Origin: Nitrososphaerota archaeon
GTDB lineage: Archaea > Thermoproteota > Nitrososphaeria > Nitrososphaerales > Gagatemarchaeaceae
Length of the DNA: 5,075 nt
Assembly (NCBI GenBank): GCA_003135575.1
Contig: PLCG01000082.1
Span: 12,567 to 17,641 of the forward strand
Direction: 5' to 3'
Both the position numbers and the translations under genes were made by a program. The notes beneath the pieces are model-generated. The model was not told where the DNA came from, made no database searches, and saw only the letters and a list, made by a program, of their open reading frames with translations. This document shows, in pieces, positions 1-5,075 of this stretch. Each line of letters starts with the position of its first letter. Within the stretch, counting starts at the first letter, position 1.

Positions 1-763
1 CCCCTCCCGTGACGTGCGCGATGCCGTGGAGGTGGCGCCGTCGGACGGCCTCGAGCGTCGGCTGGACGTAGATCCTAGTCGGTCGCAGAAGCGCCTCGCC
101 GATGGTCTCGCCCAGCTGCTCGACTCTCTCGTCAAGCGCCCGCGCTTGCACGATCTTCCTCGCGAGGGTGTAGCCGTTGGAGTGCAACCCCGAGCTGGCT
201 AGGCCCACGACCGCGTCCCCTGCGCGGATCTCGCTCCCGTCGATGAGCGATTCGCGCTCGACTACGCCGACCCCCATCGACACGAGGTCGAACGCATAGC
301 TGTCGACGCCCTTGAGGAGGTCGCTCACTATAGCGGTCTCTCCGCCCACGATCGCGACCCCTGCCTCCTTCGCGCCCGCGACAAGGCCCTTCGCGAGCTG
401 CTCTACCAGCCCGTCGTCCTCCTTTGCCAAGCCGATATAGTCAAGGAGCGCCACAGGTTCCGCCCCGAGGCAGATCAGGTCGTTCACCGTCATGGCGACG
501 CAGTCTATCCCAACCGTGTCGAACTTCCGCATCGCTTGGGCGATCAGGACCTTCGTCCCCACGCTGTCCGTGTGCATGGCGAGGAGCCGCTGGCCGCCGA
601 TCTCTATCAGAGCCGCGTAGTGGCCGATCCCGATCGCCGGTTCTCCGAACTTGCCCGTCCTCGCTTGGAAGGTGGAGGAGAGGAGCTCGGCGAGCGACTT
701 TTGGATCGAGCGGACCTTCGCCACGTCGACGCCAGCCCTGGCGTACGCGTCGCCGCGTTTCAC
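1..763 (-). CDS. purM: Phosphoribosylformylglycinamidine cyclo-ligase (AIR synthetase), 3' end outside the window
   Basis: Catalyses ATP-dependent ring closure of FGAM to AIR in the cytoplasm, step 5 of purine synthesis. I translated it by hand: 254 codons are open without a stop and then run off the window edge, out of about 335-350 usual for the family. Visible PurM motifs are DSVGTK at residues 66-71 (usually DGVGTK), DLICLGAEPVALLDYI at 95-110, VGGETA at 139-144, GLASSGLHSNGY at 187-198, LLRPTRIYV at 225-233, and HVTGG at 250-254, where the window ends. The GTG start at 763 was chosen because AAGGAG sits 6 nt upstream and PurM homology begins just after it (RGDAYARAGVDV); no in-frame ATG lies nearby, though a TTG five codons before the GTG codon's AGT neighbour is possible. 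It follows purC after 53 nt and is probably co-transcribed. Identity is near certain; the exact start is likely. Confidence 0.96.
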   Translation of the reverse strand, partial: MKRGDAYARAGVDVAKVRSIQKSLAELLSSTFQARTGKFGEPAIGIGHYAALIEIGGQRLLAMHTDSVGTKVLIAQAMRKFDTVGIDCVAMTVNDLICLGAEPVALLDYIGLAKEDDGLVEQLAKGLVAGAKEAGVAIVGGETAIVSDLLKGVDSYAFDLVSMGVGVVERESLIDGSEIRAGDAVVGLASSGLHSNGYTLARKIVQARALDERVEQLGETIGEALLRPTRIYVQPTLEAVRRRHLHGIAHVTGG

Positions 764-769
764 ACTTTT

Positions 770-775
770 CTCCTT
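770..775 (-). promoter_or_regulatory. Shine-Dalgarno sequence of purM
   Basis: AAGGAG on the minus strand, 6 nt before a GTG codon. It decides the purM start, because no ATG is available in the 53-nt purC-purM gap and PurM homology begins right after this GTG. Confidence 0.75.
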
Positions 776-816
776 GGGCAAGGTCTGGCCTTTCTTGTCG
801 ATGCCTTTGCTGGCTC

Positions 817-1647
817 TCAGAGTTTTCTGCCCGTGATGCTCTCGTAGACGTGCAGGTACCTGCGGCTGACCTCTTCGACTAGCTCCCGCGGCAGCTCGGG
901 AGGGGCCGGGATGGGCTGTCCAGCTTTCCTGGCGGCGTCGAGCCTCGCCCTGTAGCCCGAGGACTGTAGCCAGTCGCGGATTGGCTGCTTGTCGTAGCTC
1001 TCCTGGTTCTTCCCTGGCGCGTAGGACTGCGCCGGCCACATCCTGAACTCGTCTGGCCCTATCGAGTCGGCCATGAGGATCTTGCCGCTAGAGTCCTTCC
1101 CGAACTCCAGCTTCAGGTCAGCGAGGATGAACCCCGCGCCCTTCGCCTTGTCGGTCATCTTTCCGAAGACCTCGATGGTCGAAGCCCTGACCTGCCTCAG
1201 CTCGGGTTCGGTCATCAAGTGCCTCTCAAGGATCTGTGCTTCGGTGATCGGCTCGTCGTGCACCTCGGACTTGGTCGTGGGGTCGAAGAATGGCTCAGGG
1301 AGCTTCGAGGCGAGAACCTTCGGCACGGGCAGCGAGACCTCCCCCCTGCTCATCCTCTCGAAGAGGCTCCCGTAGAGGTACCCCCTCACGACGCACTCGA
1401 CCATGATCATGTTGGACCCCTCGAGCCTCACCATGTGGTGGGGCACGCCGAGCGTCTCGAACCAGTACGCGCCCATCTTGGCGAGAGCCTCGCCCTTGCG
1501 CGGGATCGTGGTGGGCAGGACGACGTCGAACGCTGAGACGCGGTCCGTGAAGTGGAATAGGAGGTGCTGGGGGTCGAGGTCGTAGATGTCCTTGACCTTG
1601 CCCGACCTGACGAACTTGCCCGGCGGCTTTTGGGCCTGGCCGCTCAA
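817..1647 (-). CDS. purC: SAICAR synthetase (phosphoribosylaminoimidazole-succinocarboxamide synthase)
   Basis: Joins aspartate to CAIR using ATP to give SAICAR, a soluble cytoplasmic step. The 276 residues form a complete single-domain enzyme, between the short bacterial (about 240) and longer yeast-type (about 300) forms. Visible motifs are SGKVKDIYD at residues 15-23 (nucleotide-binding N-lobe), DRVSAFDV at 35-42, VECVVRGYLYGS at 83-94, FFDPTTKSEVHDEPI at 120-134, LADLKLEFG at 175-183, DSIGPDEFRMW at 194-204 and SYDKQPIRDWL at 217-227. The start is TTG, overlapping the purE stop as TTGA. It is supported by a strong GGGAGG 7 nt upstream and by the lack of any other usable start before the SGKVKDIYD motif. 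Coupling to purE places CAIR formation and use side by side. The DSIGPDEFR form, where many bacteria have a TPDSSRFW-like segment, looks archaeal to me; that reading is from memory. Confidence 0.97.
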   Translation of the reverse strand: MSGQAQKPPGKFVRSGKVKDIYDLDPQHLLFHFTDRVSAFDVVLPTTIPRKGEALAKMGAYWFETLGVPHHMVRLEGSNMIMVECVVRGYLYGSLFERMSRGEVSLPVPKVLASKLPEPFFDPTTKSEVHDEPITEAQILERHLMTEPELRQVRASTIEVFGKMTDKAKGAGFILADLKLEFGKDSSGKILMADSIGPDEFRMWPAQSYAPGKNQESYDKQPIRDWLQSSGYRARLDAARKAGQPIPAPPELPRELVEEVSRRYLHVYESITGRKL

Positions 1648-2087
1648 CGCCAGGCCTCCCTCATCTTCTCAAGCCGCCCCTTCACCCCCGGGTCGCCGAG
1701 GGCGATTATCTCCGCTGCCAGGATGCCCGCGTTCCTCGCGTTGTCTATGCCCACGCAGCCGACCGGGACGCCCGGCGGCATCTGGACGATCGAGAGTAGT
1801 GAGTCCAGCCCGTTGAGCTTCGCATTGACCGGGACCCCTATGACCGGCTTGACCGTGGTCGAGGCGATCACCCCGGGGAGGTGAGCTGCGAGCCCCGCGA
1901 TGGCGATGAACACGTCCGCCGTCGAGCTCGAGAGATACCTCCGGAGCCCCTCGGGGTTGCGGTGCGCCGAGAGGAACTGGACCTCGTGCGAGACGCCGAG
2001 CTCCGTAAGCACCTTCACGGCGTCGTCGACCACCGGCTGGTCGCTCTTGCTGCCCGCGATTATCGCCACTCTGGGGTTCTCTAGCAT
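1644..2087 (-). CDS. purE: AIR carboxylase / N5-CAIR mutase catalytic subunit
   Basis: Produces CAIR, either by rearranging N5-CAIR (class I, needs PurK) or by carboxylating AIR directly (class II). It has 147 residues, slightly short of the usual 155-170 but complete. Visible motifs are GSKSD at residues 12-16 (phosphate/substrate loop), SAHRNP at 40-45 with the conserved His42, GLAAHLPG at 65-72 with His69, PVIGVPV at 81-87, LDSLLSIVQMP at 94-104 and GIDNARNAG at 113-121. SAHR and AAHLPG resemble class I, but the usual AGGAAHLPGM is altered, and no purK is in the window, so the class is not settled. ATG at 2087 was chosen because the family begins a few residues before VAIIAGSKSD; the frame stays open further upstream only by overlapping the cyclo-ligase gene. 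No strong Shine-Dalgarno is visible (GCGAGAGAA before ATG). Its stop overlaps the purC TTG. Confidence 0.96.
   Translation of the reverse strand: MLENPRVAIIAGSKSDQPVVDDAVKVLTELGVSHEVQFLSAHRNPEGLRRYLSSSTADVFIAIAGLAAHLPGVIASTTVKPVIGVPVNAKLNGLDSLLSIVQMPPGVPVGCVGIDNARNAGILAAEIIALGDPGVKGRLEKMREAWR
1655..1660 (-). promoter_or_regulatory. Shine-Dalgarno sequence of purC
   Basis: GGGAGG on the minus strand, inside the last codons of purE and 7 nt before the TTG start of purC. It supports TTG as the real start and allows ribosome entry at purC in addition to coupling from purE. Confidence 0.7.
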
Positions 2088-2149
2088 TTCTCTCGCTACC
2101 GGCTCCGTCTTCCTCGGTTTTTGAATGCTTTCTCGGCCTTGCAAGAGGC
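2088..2149 (-). promoter_or_regulatory. 62-nt gap before purE with a weak possible archaeal-type promoter
   Basis: This is the longest non-coding gap in the window. On the minus strand it holds GAGAAAGCATTCAAAAACC (2116-2134), the most A/T-rich stretch here: a purine-rich piece that could act as a BRE followed by CATTCAAAAA, about 30 nt before the purE ATG. If it worked as a TATA element, the transcript would begin near the ATG, which would suit the weak Shine-Dalgarno of purE. The match to a TATA consensus is poor. No terminator hairpin with a T run on the minus strand is seen. Confidence 0.2.
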
Positions 2150-2764
2150 TCACTTTGGCGGCCTGACGACCCTCTTCTCGGTCACGATGATGTCGAGGGG
2201 GACGTCGTGCCTCGAGGTTGGGACCCGTGGGAGGCGCTGCGACTCCATGGCGAGGCCCACCTTGGCTATCCTGCGGGCCCCCGCGAGCGCTCGGTCGAAG
2301 TAGCCCGCGCCGTAGCCCAGGCGCTGGCCCTTGTCGTCCCATCCCAGGAGCGGCACAAGGATGATGTCGGCCTGGGCGAGGGTGACTGGGCGGAGGCGGT
2401 CGGGCTTCGGCTCAAGTATCCCAAAGGCCCCCGGGGCCAGGTCGTCCTCGAACGACTCTATCTCGGAGAAGCTGAGAGTCTTCGACGGCACGTCGGTGAC
2501 CACCACCGCGACGCGTTTCCCCTCCCTGAGCGCCTTCTCTATGAGAGGTCTGGTCTGGACCTCGTCGTCTTTCGCGCAATAGGAGACCACGAGTTTGGCT
2601 CGCTTGTACTCCTCGAGCGAGGCGACGTTCGCCGCGACGAGGGAGCTGAGAGCTGCAAGCTCTTCACGGTCGATCGAGCGCCTGTTCCGCAGGGCGATGC
2701 CCCTCATCTCCTGCTTCTTGGCCCTCGCCGTCGCGCCGGCCCCCTTCCTATAGTCCCGCAGCAA
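2150..2764 (-). CDS. 5-formyltetrahydrofolate cyclo-ligase (MTHF synthetase)
   Basis: ATP-dependent conversion of 5-formyl-THF to 5,10-methenyl-THF, which returns a dead-end and inhibitory folate to the active pool. The 204 residues match the family's usual 180-205. Visible motifs are an Arg/Lys-rich N-terminal helix (KKQEMRG at residues 16-22, probably nucleotide-contacting), AKDDEVQT at 64-71, FGILEP at 114-119, VPLLGWDDKGQRLGYGAGYFDR at 137-158 (family form roughly VPGxAFDxxGxRLGyGgGyYDR) and HDVPLDIIVTE at 186-196. Trp142 stands where Phe is common. The TTG start lies directly after the folD TGA with no gap, and a weak GGGGTG lies 9 nt upstream; the ATG at 2707 (residue 20) is the alternative but would trim part of the first helix. 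Sitting between folD and purE, it links folate repair to purine synthesis. Family names include ygfA/yqgN/fthC, so no symbol is assigned. Confidence 0.93.
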   Translation of the reverse strand: MLRDYRKGAGATARAKKQEMRGIALRNRRSIDREELAALSSLVAANVASLEEYKRAKLVVSYCAKDDEVQTRPLIEKALREGKRVAVVVTDVPSKTLSFSEIESFEDDLAPGAFGILEPKPDRLRPVTLAQADIILVPLLGWDDKGQRLGYGAGYFDRALAGARRIAKVGLAMESQRLPRVPTSRHDVPLDIIVTEKRVVRPPK

Positions 2765-3643
2765 TCACTTTAGCACCCCGGCGTCCTTCAGGTCGTTCTG
2801 GAGAGCCGCGGCGATGAGGGTGTTCTCCATCAGCATGGCGACGGTCATTGGCCCCACGCCTCCGGGGACGGGAGTGATCATCGAGACTTTCTCGGCCACC
2901 TCCCCGAACTCCGCGTCGCCGACCAGCTTGCCGTGGAGCCGGTTCATCGCCACGTCGATCACCACGGCGCCGTCCTTGACCATCTCTCTTGTCAGCGTGA
3001 AGCTCGGGCGACGACCCACGGCAGTGATGAGCACGTCCGCCTGCCTTGTGAGCGAGAGGAAGTCGAGCGACTTTGAGTGGCAGACTGTCACGGTCGCGTC
3101 CTCCGCGAGAAGCAGGTGCATTAGCGGCCGCCCGACGAGCGCGCTGCGGTTGATGATGACGCACCTGGAGCCGGCCAGCGTGACCTTGTAGTGGTGCAGG
3201 AGCTCCATCACCCCCTTGGGTGTGCAGGGCACAAGCACTCCCTTGTTGTAGAAGAGCCGTCCCATGTTCACCGCCGTCAACCCGTCGACGTCCTTCTCCG
3301 GCGAGATCTCCTCGATCATGGCCCTGCTGTCAAGGTGCGAAGGGAGAGGGAGCTGGAGGAGGATCCCGTTCACCGACTTGTCCGCGTTAAGCCTGCGTAT
3401 GAGAAGGACGAGGTCTTCGGCAGGCGAGGTCCCCGGCAGGTGGTGGGTCTCCAAGCCGATCCCGACCTCCTGGGCCGCCTTGTGCTTGCCCGCCAGGTAG
3501 ACCTTCGATGGCGCGTCGTCGCCCACCAGGATGGTGGCTAGTTTTGGCGAGACCCCGGCCCCCCTCATCATCTCTGCCTCCTCCTTGAGGCGGAGCTTGA
3601 TCTCGGCCGCGAGGGCCTTTCCGTCCATGAGGATGGCGGTCAT
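2765..3643 (-). CDS. folD: Bifunctional methylene-THF dehydrogenase / methenyl-THF cyclohydrolase
   Basis: Interconverts 5,10-methylene-THF, methenyl-THF and 10-formyl-THF with NAD(P), supplying the formyl donor for PurN next door. It has 292 residues, close to the usual 280-300. The N-terminal catalytic domain shows MDGKALA near residue 6, SKVYLAGKHK at 46-55 with Tyr49 and catalytic-type Lys53, QLPLP at 97-101, and KDVDGL at 117-122. The Rossmann domain shows PCTPKG at 139-144, NRSALVGRPL at 165-174 (usually GRSxxVGxP), ATVTVCHS at 183-190 and VVIDVAMN at 227-234, then PVPGGVGPMT at 258-267. All residues I associate with both activities are present. ATG at 3643 overlaps the purN stop as ATGA, implying translational coupling; the ATG at residue 6 is a weaker alternative. 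The frame stays open back to about 4096 inside purN, but that extension is not FolD-like and is discarded. Confidence 0.97.
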   Translation of the reverse strand: MTAILMDGKALAAEIKLRLKEEAEMMRGAGVSPKLATILVGDDAPSKVYLAGKHKAAQEVGIGLETHHLPGTSPAEDLVLLIRRLNADKSVNGILLQLPLPSHLDSRAMIEEISPEKDVDGLTAVNMGRLFYNKGVLVPCTPKGVMELLHHYKVTLAGSRCVIINRSALVGRPLMHLLLAEDATVTVCHSKSLDFLSLTRQADVLITAVGRRPSFTLTREMVKDGAVVIDVAMNRLHGKLVGDAEFGEVAEKVSMITPVPGGVGPMTVAMLMENTLIAAALQNDLKDAGVLK

Positions 3644-4278
3644 TTCCTGGCTGTCACCACTTTCCTTCCCTCGATTTTTAGCCTTCCCTCGACGAAGAGC
3701 TTTACGGCTAGGGGGTAGATGCGGTGCTCCTGCCTGAGGATCCTCCCGGACAGCAATTCCGGCGTGTCCCCCTCCACCACCTTGACCGCGATCTGCAGGA
3801 TGATGGGGCCGGAGTCGACTTCCGGGACGACGAAATGCACCGTGCAACCGGAGGCCTTCACTCCGTAGTCGAGGGCCTGCTCTTGGGCCTTGAGCCCTGG
3901 GAACGACGGGAGGAGCGAGGGGTGGATGTTCATCATCCTCCCCCTGAAGGCGTCCACGAAAGCGGGAGACAGGAGCCTCATGAACCCCGCGAGAAGGACG
4001 AGGCCACGTTCGGGTGTCACGCCACTTTTCCTTAGCGCCGAGAGGAGCTTCTGTTCGTATTCGACCCTGGAGGGTGCGCCAGCGGGGTCGATCCACACCG
4101 CCTCGATCCCGTGCTTCTTGGCCTCTTCGAGCGCCCTTGCGTCCCGCCTGTCGCTGATCACGATCCTGACCTTGGCGCCCTTGATCTTTCCCCGCTCAAT
4201 CGACCGGATTACCGCCAGCATGTTGCTGCCCCTGCCCGAGACAAGGATGCCTAGGTTGCAGGTCGGGGCGTTGGGCAA
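3640..4278 (-). CDS. purN: Phosphoribosylglycinamide formyltransferase (GAR transformylase)
   Basis: Transfers the formyl group of 10-formyl-THF to GAR, giving FGAR, step 3 of purine synthesis. The 212 residues form a complete single-domain enzyme, near the usual 190-215. Visible motifs are SGRGSN at residues 14-19 (GAR phosphate loop), AGFMRLLS at 97-104, NIHPSLLPSFPG at 117-128 holding the catalytic Asn117 and His119, VDSGPII at 154-160 with catalytic Asp155, and EHRIYP at 184-189. The TTG start at 4278 lies 8 nt after the purF stop; no good Shine-Dalgarno is visible, so it may depend on ribosomes finishing purF. No other start codon fits before LGILVSGRGSN. It overlaps folD by ATGA, which couples the 10-formyl-THF user to its producer. 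The presence of a folate-dependent PurN implies that the host uses tetrahydrofolate one-carbon chemistry and, for this step, need not rely on formate-dependent PurT. Confidence 0.97.
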   Translation of the reverse strand: MPNAPTCNLGILVSGRGSNMLAVIRSIERGKIKGAKVRIVISDRRDARALEEAKKHGIEAVWIDPAGAPSRVEYEQKLLSALRKSGVTPERGLVLLAGFMRLLSPAFVDAFRGRMMNIHPSLLPSFPGLKAQEQALDYGVKASGCTVHFVVPEVDSGPIILQIAVKVVEGDTPELLSGRILRQEHRIYPLAVKLFVEGRLKIEGRKVVTARK

Positions 4279-4286
4279 GGGCGGTC

Positions 4287-5075
4287 TCAGGCCTTCATCT
4301 CTTTCTTAGGCTTGACGACGCCGAGCTTAGAATAGTCTCCGTTGATGCACGCGAAGCAGAGGCTGTCCTTTGGGAGGCCTATCGCCTCTGAGAGCCCGTC
4401 GATGTCGTTGTAGTGCAGCTCGTCGACGCCGAGCGACTTGGCGACCTTGGCGCCTATTGCCTCGATGTCGGTCTCGTCACCCGCGACCCTGTACGCGAGG
4501 AGCTCCTCCCTGCTGGGGAAGTCAACGCCCATGTAGCAAGGGTGCATTATCGGGGGGAAGGTTATCGCCATCTTGATGCTCTTGGCCCCGGCCTCGCGGA
4601 GCGCGTTGACGATTATCTCAGAGCTCGTGCCCCGCACGACGCTGTCGTCCACCACGATTACGTCCTTGTGCTGAATCGTCTCTTTGATCGGGATTATCCT
4701 CTTCACGACTTCCTCGCGCCCGCCTTGCTTGGGCTCGATGAAGCTCCTCATGCTCCCCTTGCGCCGGTACCTGTCCTTCATCAGCTTATCGTCCATCGGA
4801 ATCCCGCTCTCCGTGGAGTAGCCGAGCGCAGCGGGCCGGGCCGAGTCCGGGACTGGGATGACGACTTTCCCCTTCATCTTACTCCGGCGGGCGAGGATCT
4901 TGCCGACGTTCTTCCTCGCCTCGTAGACGTTGATGCCGTCGATGACCGAAGCTGGATGGGCAAAGTACGTGTACTCGAAAGAGCAGTGGGCAGGCGCTAC
5001 CTTGGGCGCGAATCGGAAAGCCTCGAAACCCTTCTTGGGGCTACCCAGGCGTATCATCTCCCCCGGCGCGACGTC
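4287..5075 (-). CDS. purF: Amidophosphoribosyltransferase, C-terminal part (5' end outside the window)
   Basis: First committed purine step: PRPP plus glutamine gives phosphoribosylamine. Only the last 262 residues are present; the N-terminal Cys glutaminase domain lies beyond the right edge, and the frame is open to the last base (DVAPGEMIRL), so the ATG at 5057 is internal. What remains is the phosphoribosyltransferase domain: FEYTYFAHP at residues 33-41, VIPVPDSARPAA at 72-83, GIPMDDKLMKDRY at 91-103, FIEPKQGGRE at 112-121, the PRPP loop VIVVDDSVVRGTS at 139-151, PPIMHPC at 174-180 and CFAC at 240-243. Cys31, Cys180, Cys240 and Cys243 match the four [4Fe-4S] ligands of the Bacillus subtilis-type enzyme. 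A few extra residues lie between RY and FIEP, where E. coli-type proteins have the short RYVGRTFI. It is the most upstream gene visible and ends 8 nt before purN. Confidence 0.97.
   Translation of the reverse strand, partial: DVAPGEMIRLGSPKKGFEAFRFAPKVAPAHCSFEYTYFAHPASVIDGINVYEARKNVGKILARRSKMKGKVVIPVPDSARPAALGYSTESGIPMDDKLMKDRYRRKGSMRSFIEPKQGGREEVVKRIIPIKETIQHKDVIVVDDSVVRGTSSEIIVNALREAGAKSIKMAITFPPIMHPCYMGVDFPSREELLAYRVAGDETDIEAIGAKVAKSLGVDELHYNDIDGLSEAIGLPKDSLCFACINGDYSKLGVVKPKKEMKA

Larger units (their letters stand above)
1..5075 (-). other. Purine biosynthesis and one-carbon gene cluster, probable single transcription unit
   Basis: Order is purF-purN-folD-cyclo-ligase-purE-purC-purM, all on the minus strand. 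Junctions are 8 nt, 4-nt overlap, 0 nt, 62 nt, 4-nt overlap and 53 nt, which strongly suggests co-transcription, with a possible second entry before purE. Both ends are cut by the window, so the main promoter, any purine riboswitch or operator, and the terminator are not visible. Confidence 0.85.

Noticed and set aside
764..816. Possible terminator or small gene between purC and purM
   Set aside because: There is no stable stem with a T tract. The only supported signal is the purM ribosome binding site.
424..882. Plus-strand open frame of 152 codons, rich in Arg, Ser and Pro
   Set aside because: Antisense shadow of purM and the end of purC. Its composition is typical of an off-frame GC-rich read, with no recognisable motif.
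2138..2145. Palindrome CTTGCAAG in the purE upstream gap, considered as an operator or terminator stem
   Set aside because: It is only 8 bp, has no loop or T run, no second copy was seen in the window, and a site this short is expected by chance.
2088..2342. N-terminal extension of purE to 232 residues
   Set aside because: It overlaps the cyclo-ligase out of frame and does not resemble any PurE N-terminus; the ATG at 2087 fits the family.
2207..2773. Plus-strand open frame of 188 codons
   Set aside because: Lies entirely opposite the cyclo-ligase, whose family motifs are intact. The plus-strand product has no recognisable domain.
2748..3164. Minus-strand open frame of 138 codons overlapping folD
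   Set aside because: Out-of-frame read inside folD, very rich in Arg and Gly, with no motif.
3644..4096. Long N-terminal extension of folD giving a 443-residue fusion
   Set aside because: The extra 151 codons run through purN in a wrong frame with low-complexity Pro/Arg content. FolD homology starts at the ATG overlapping the purN stop.

Overview
The window is one stretch of a de novo purine biosynthesis gene cluster. Seven genes all lie on the minus strand and fill almost every base. In transcription order (right to left) they are purF (5' end outside the window), purN, folD, a 5-formyltetrahydrofolate cyclo-ligase, purE, purC (TTG start) and purM (3' end outside the window). No RNA gene, repeat array, insertion sequence, CRISPR array or clear terminator was seen, and the plus strand holds only GC-driven shadow frames.

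Organism: the DNA is GC-rich (roughly 60% by eye). Three of the six visible start codons are TTG and one is GTG. Two of these four have good purine-rich Shine-Dalgarno sequences, and arginine AGG/AGA codons are common despite the high GC. The sequence style of PurM (GHYAALIEIGG, DSVGTK), PurC (DSIGPDEFRMW), PurE (GLAAHLPG, GIDNARNAG) and FolD (INRSALVGRPL) looks archaeal, perhaps a Nitrososphaeria/TACK-type lineage using tetrahydrofolate. That placement is inference from memory of family style, and a high-GC bacterium is not excluded.

Layout (minus strand): purF 5075-4287 (262 codons of the C-terminal part); 8-nt gap; purN 4278-3640; ATGA overlap; folD 3643-2765; zero-nt junction; cyclo-ligase 2764-2150; 62-nt gap; purE 2087-1644; TTGA overlap; purC 1647-817; 53-nt gap with a strong ribosome binding site; purM 763 to beyond position 1.

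How the genes work together: PurF makes phosphoribosylamine from PRPP and glutamine. PurN formylates GAR with 10-formyl-THF, which FolD makes from methylene-THF. The cyclo-ligase returns the dead-end 5-formyl-THF to methenyl-THF, the FolD intermediate. PurM closes FGAM to AIR, PurE yields CAIR, and PurC adds aspartate to give SAICAR. PurD, PurL/Q/S, PurK, PurB and the last two steps are not in the window. The cluster is mostly ordinary biology. The points worth a second look are the embedded C1-repair module, a four-residue insertion in the PurF flexible loop, the heavy use of non-ATG starts fused to upstream stops, and a possible internal promoter ahead of purE.
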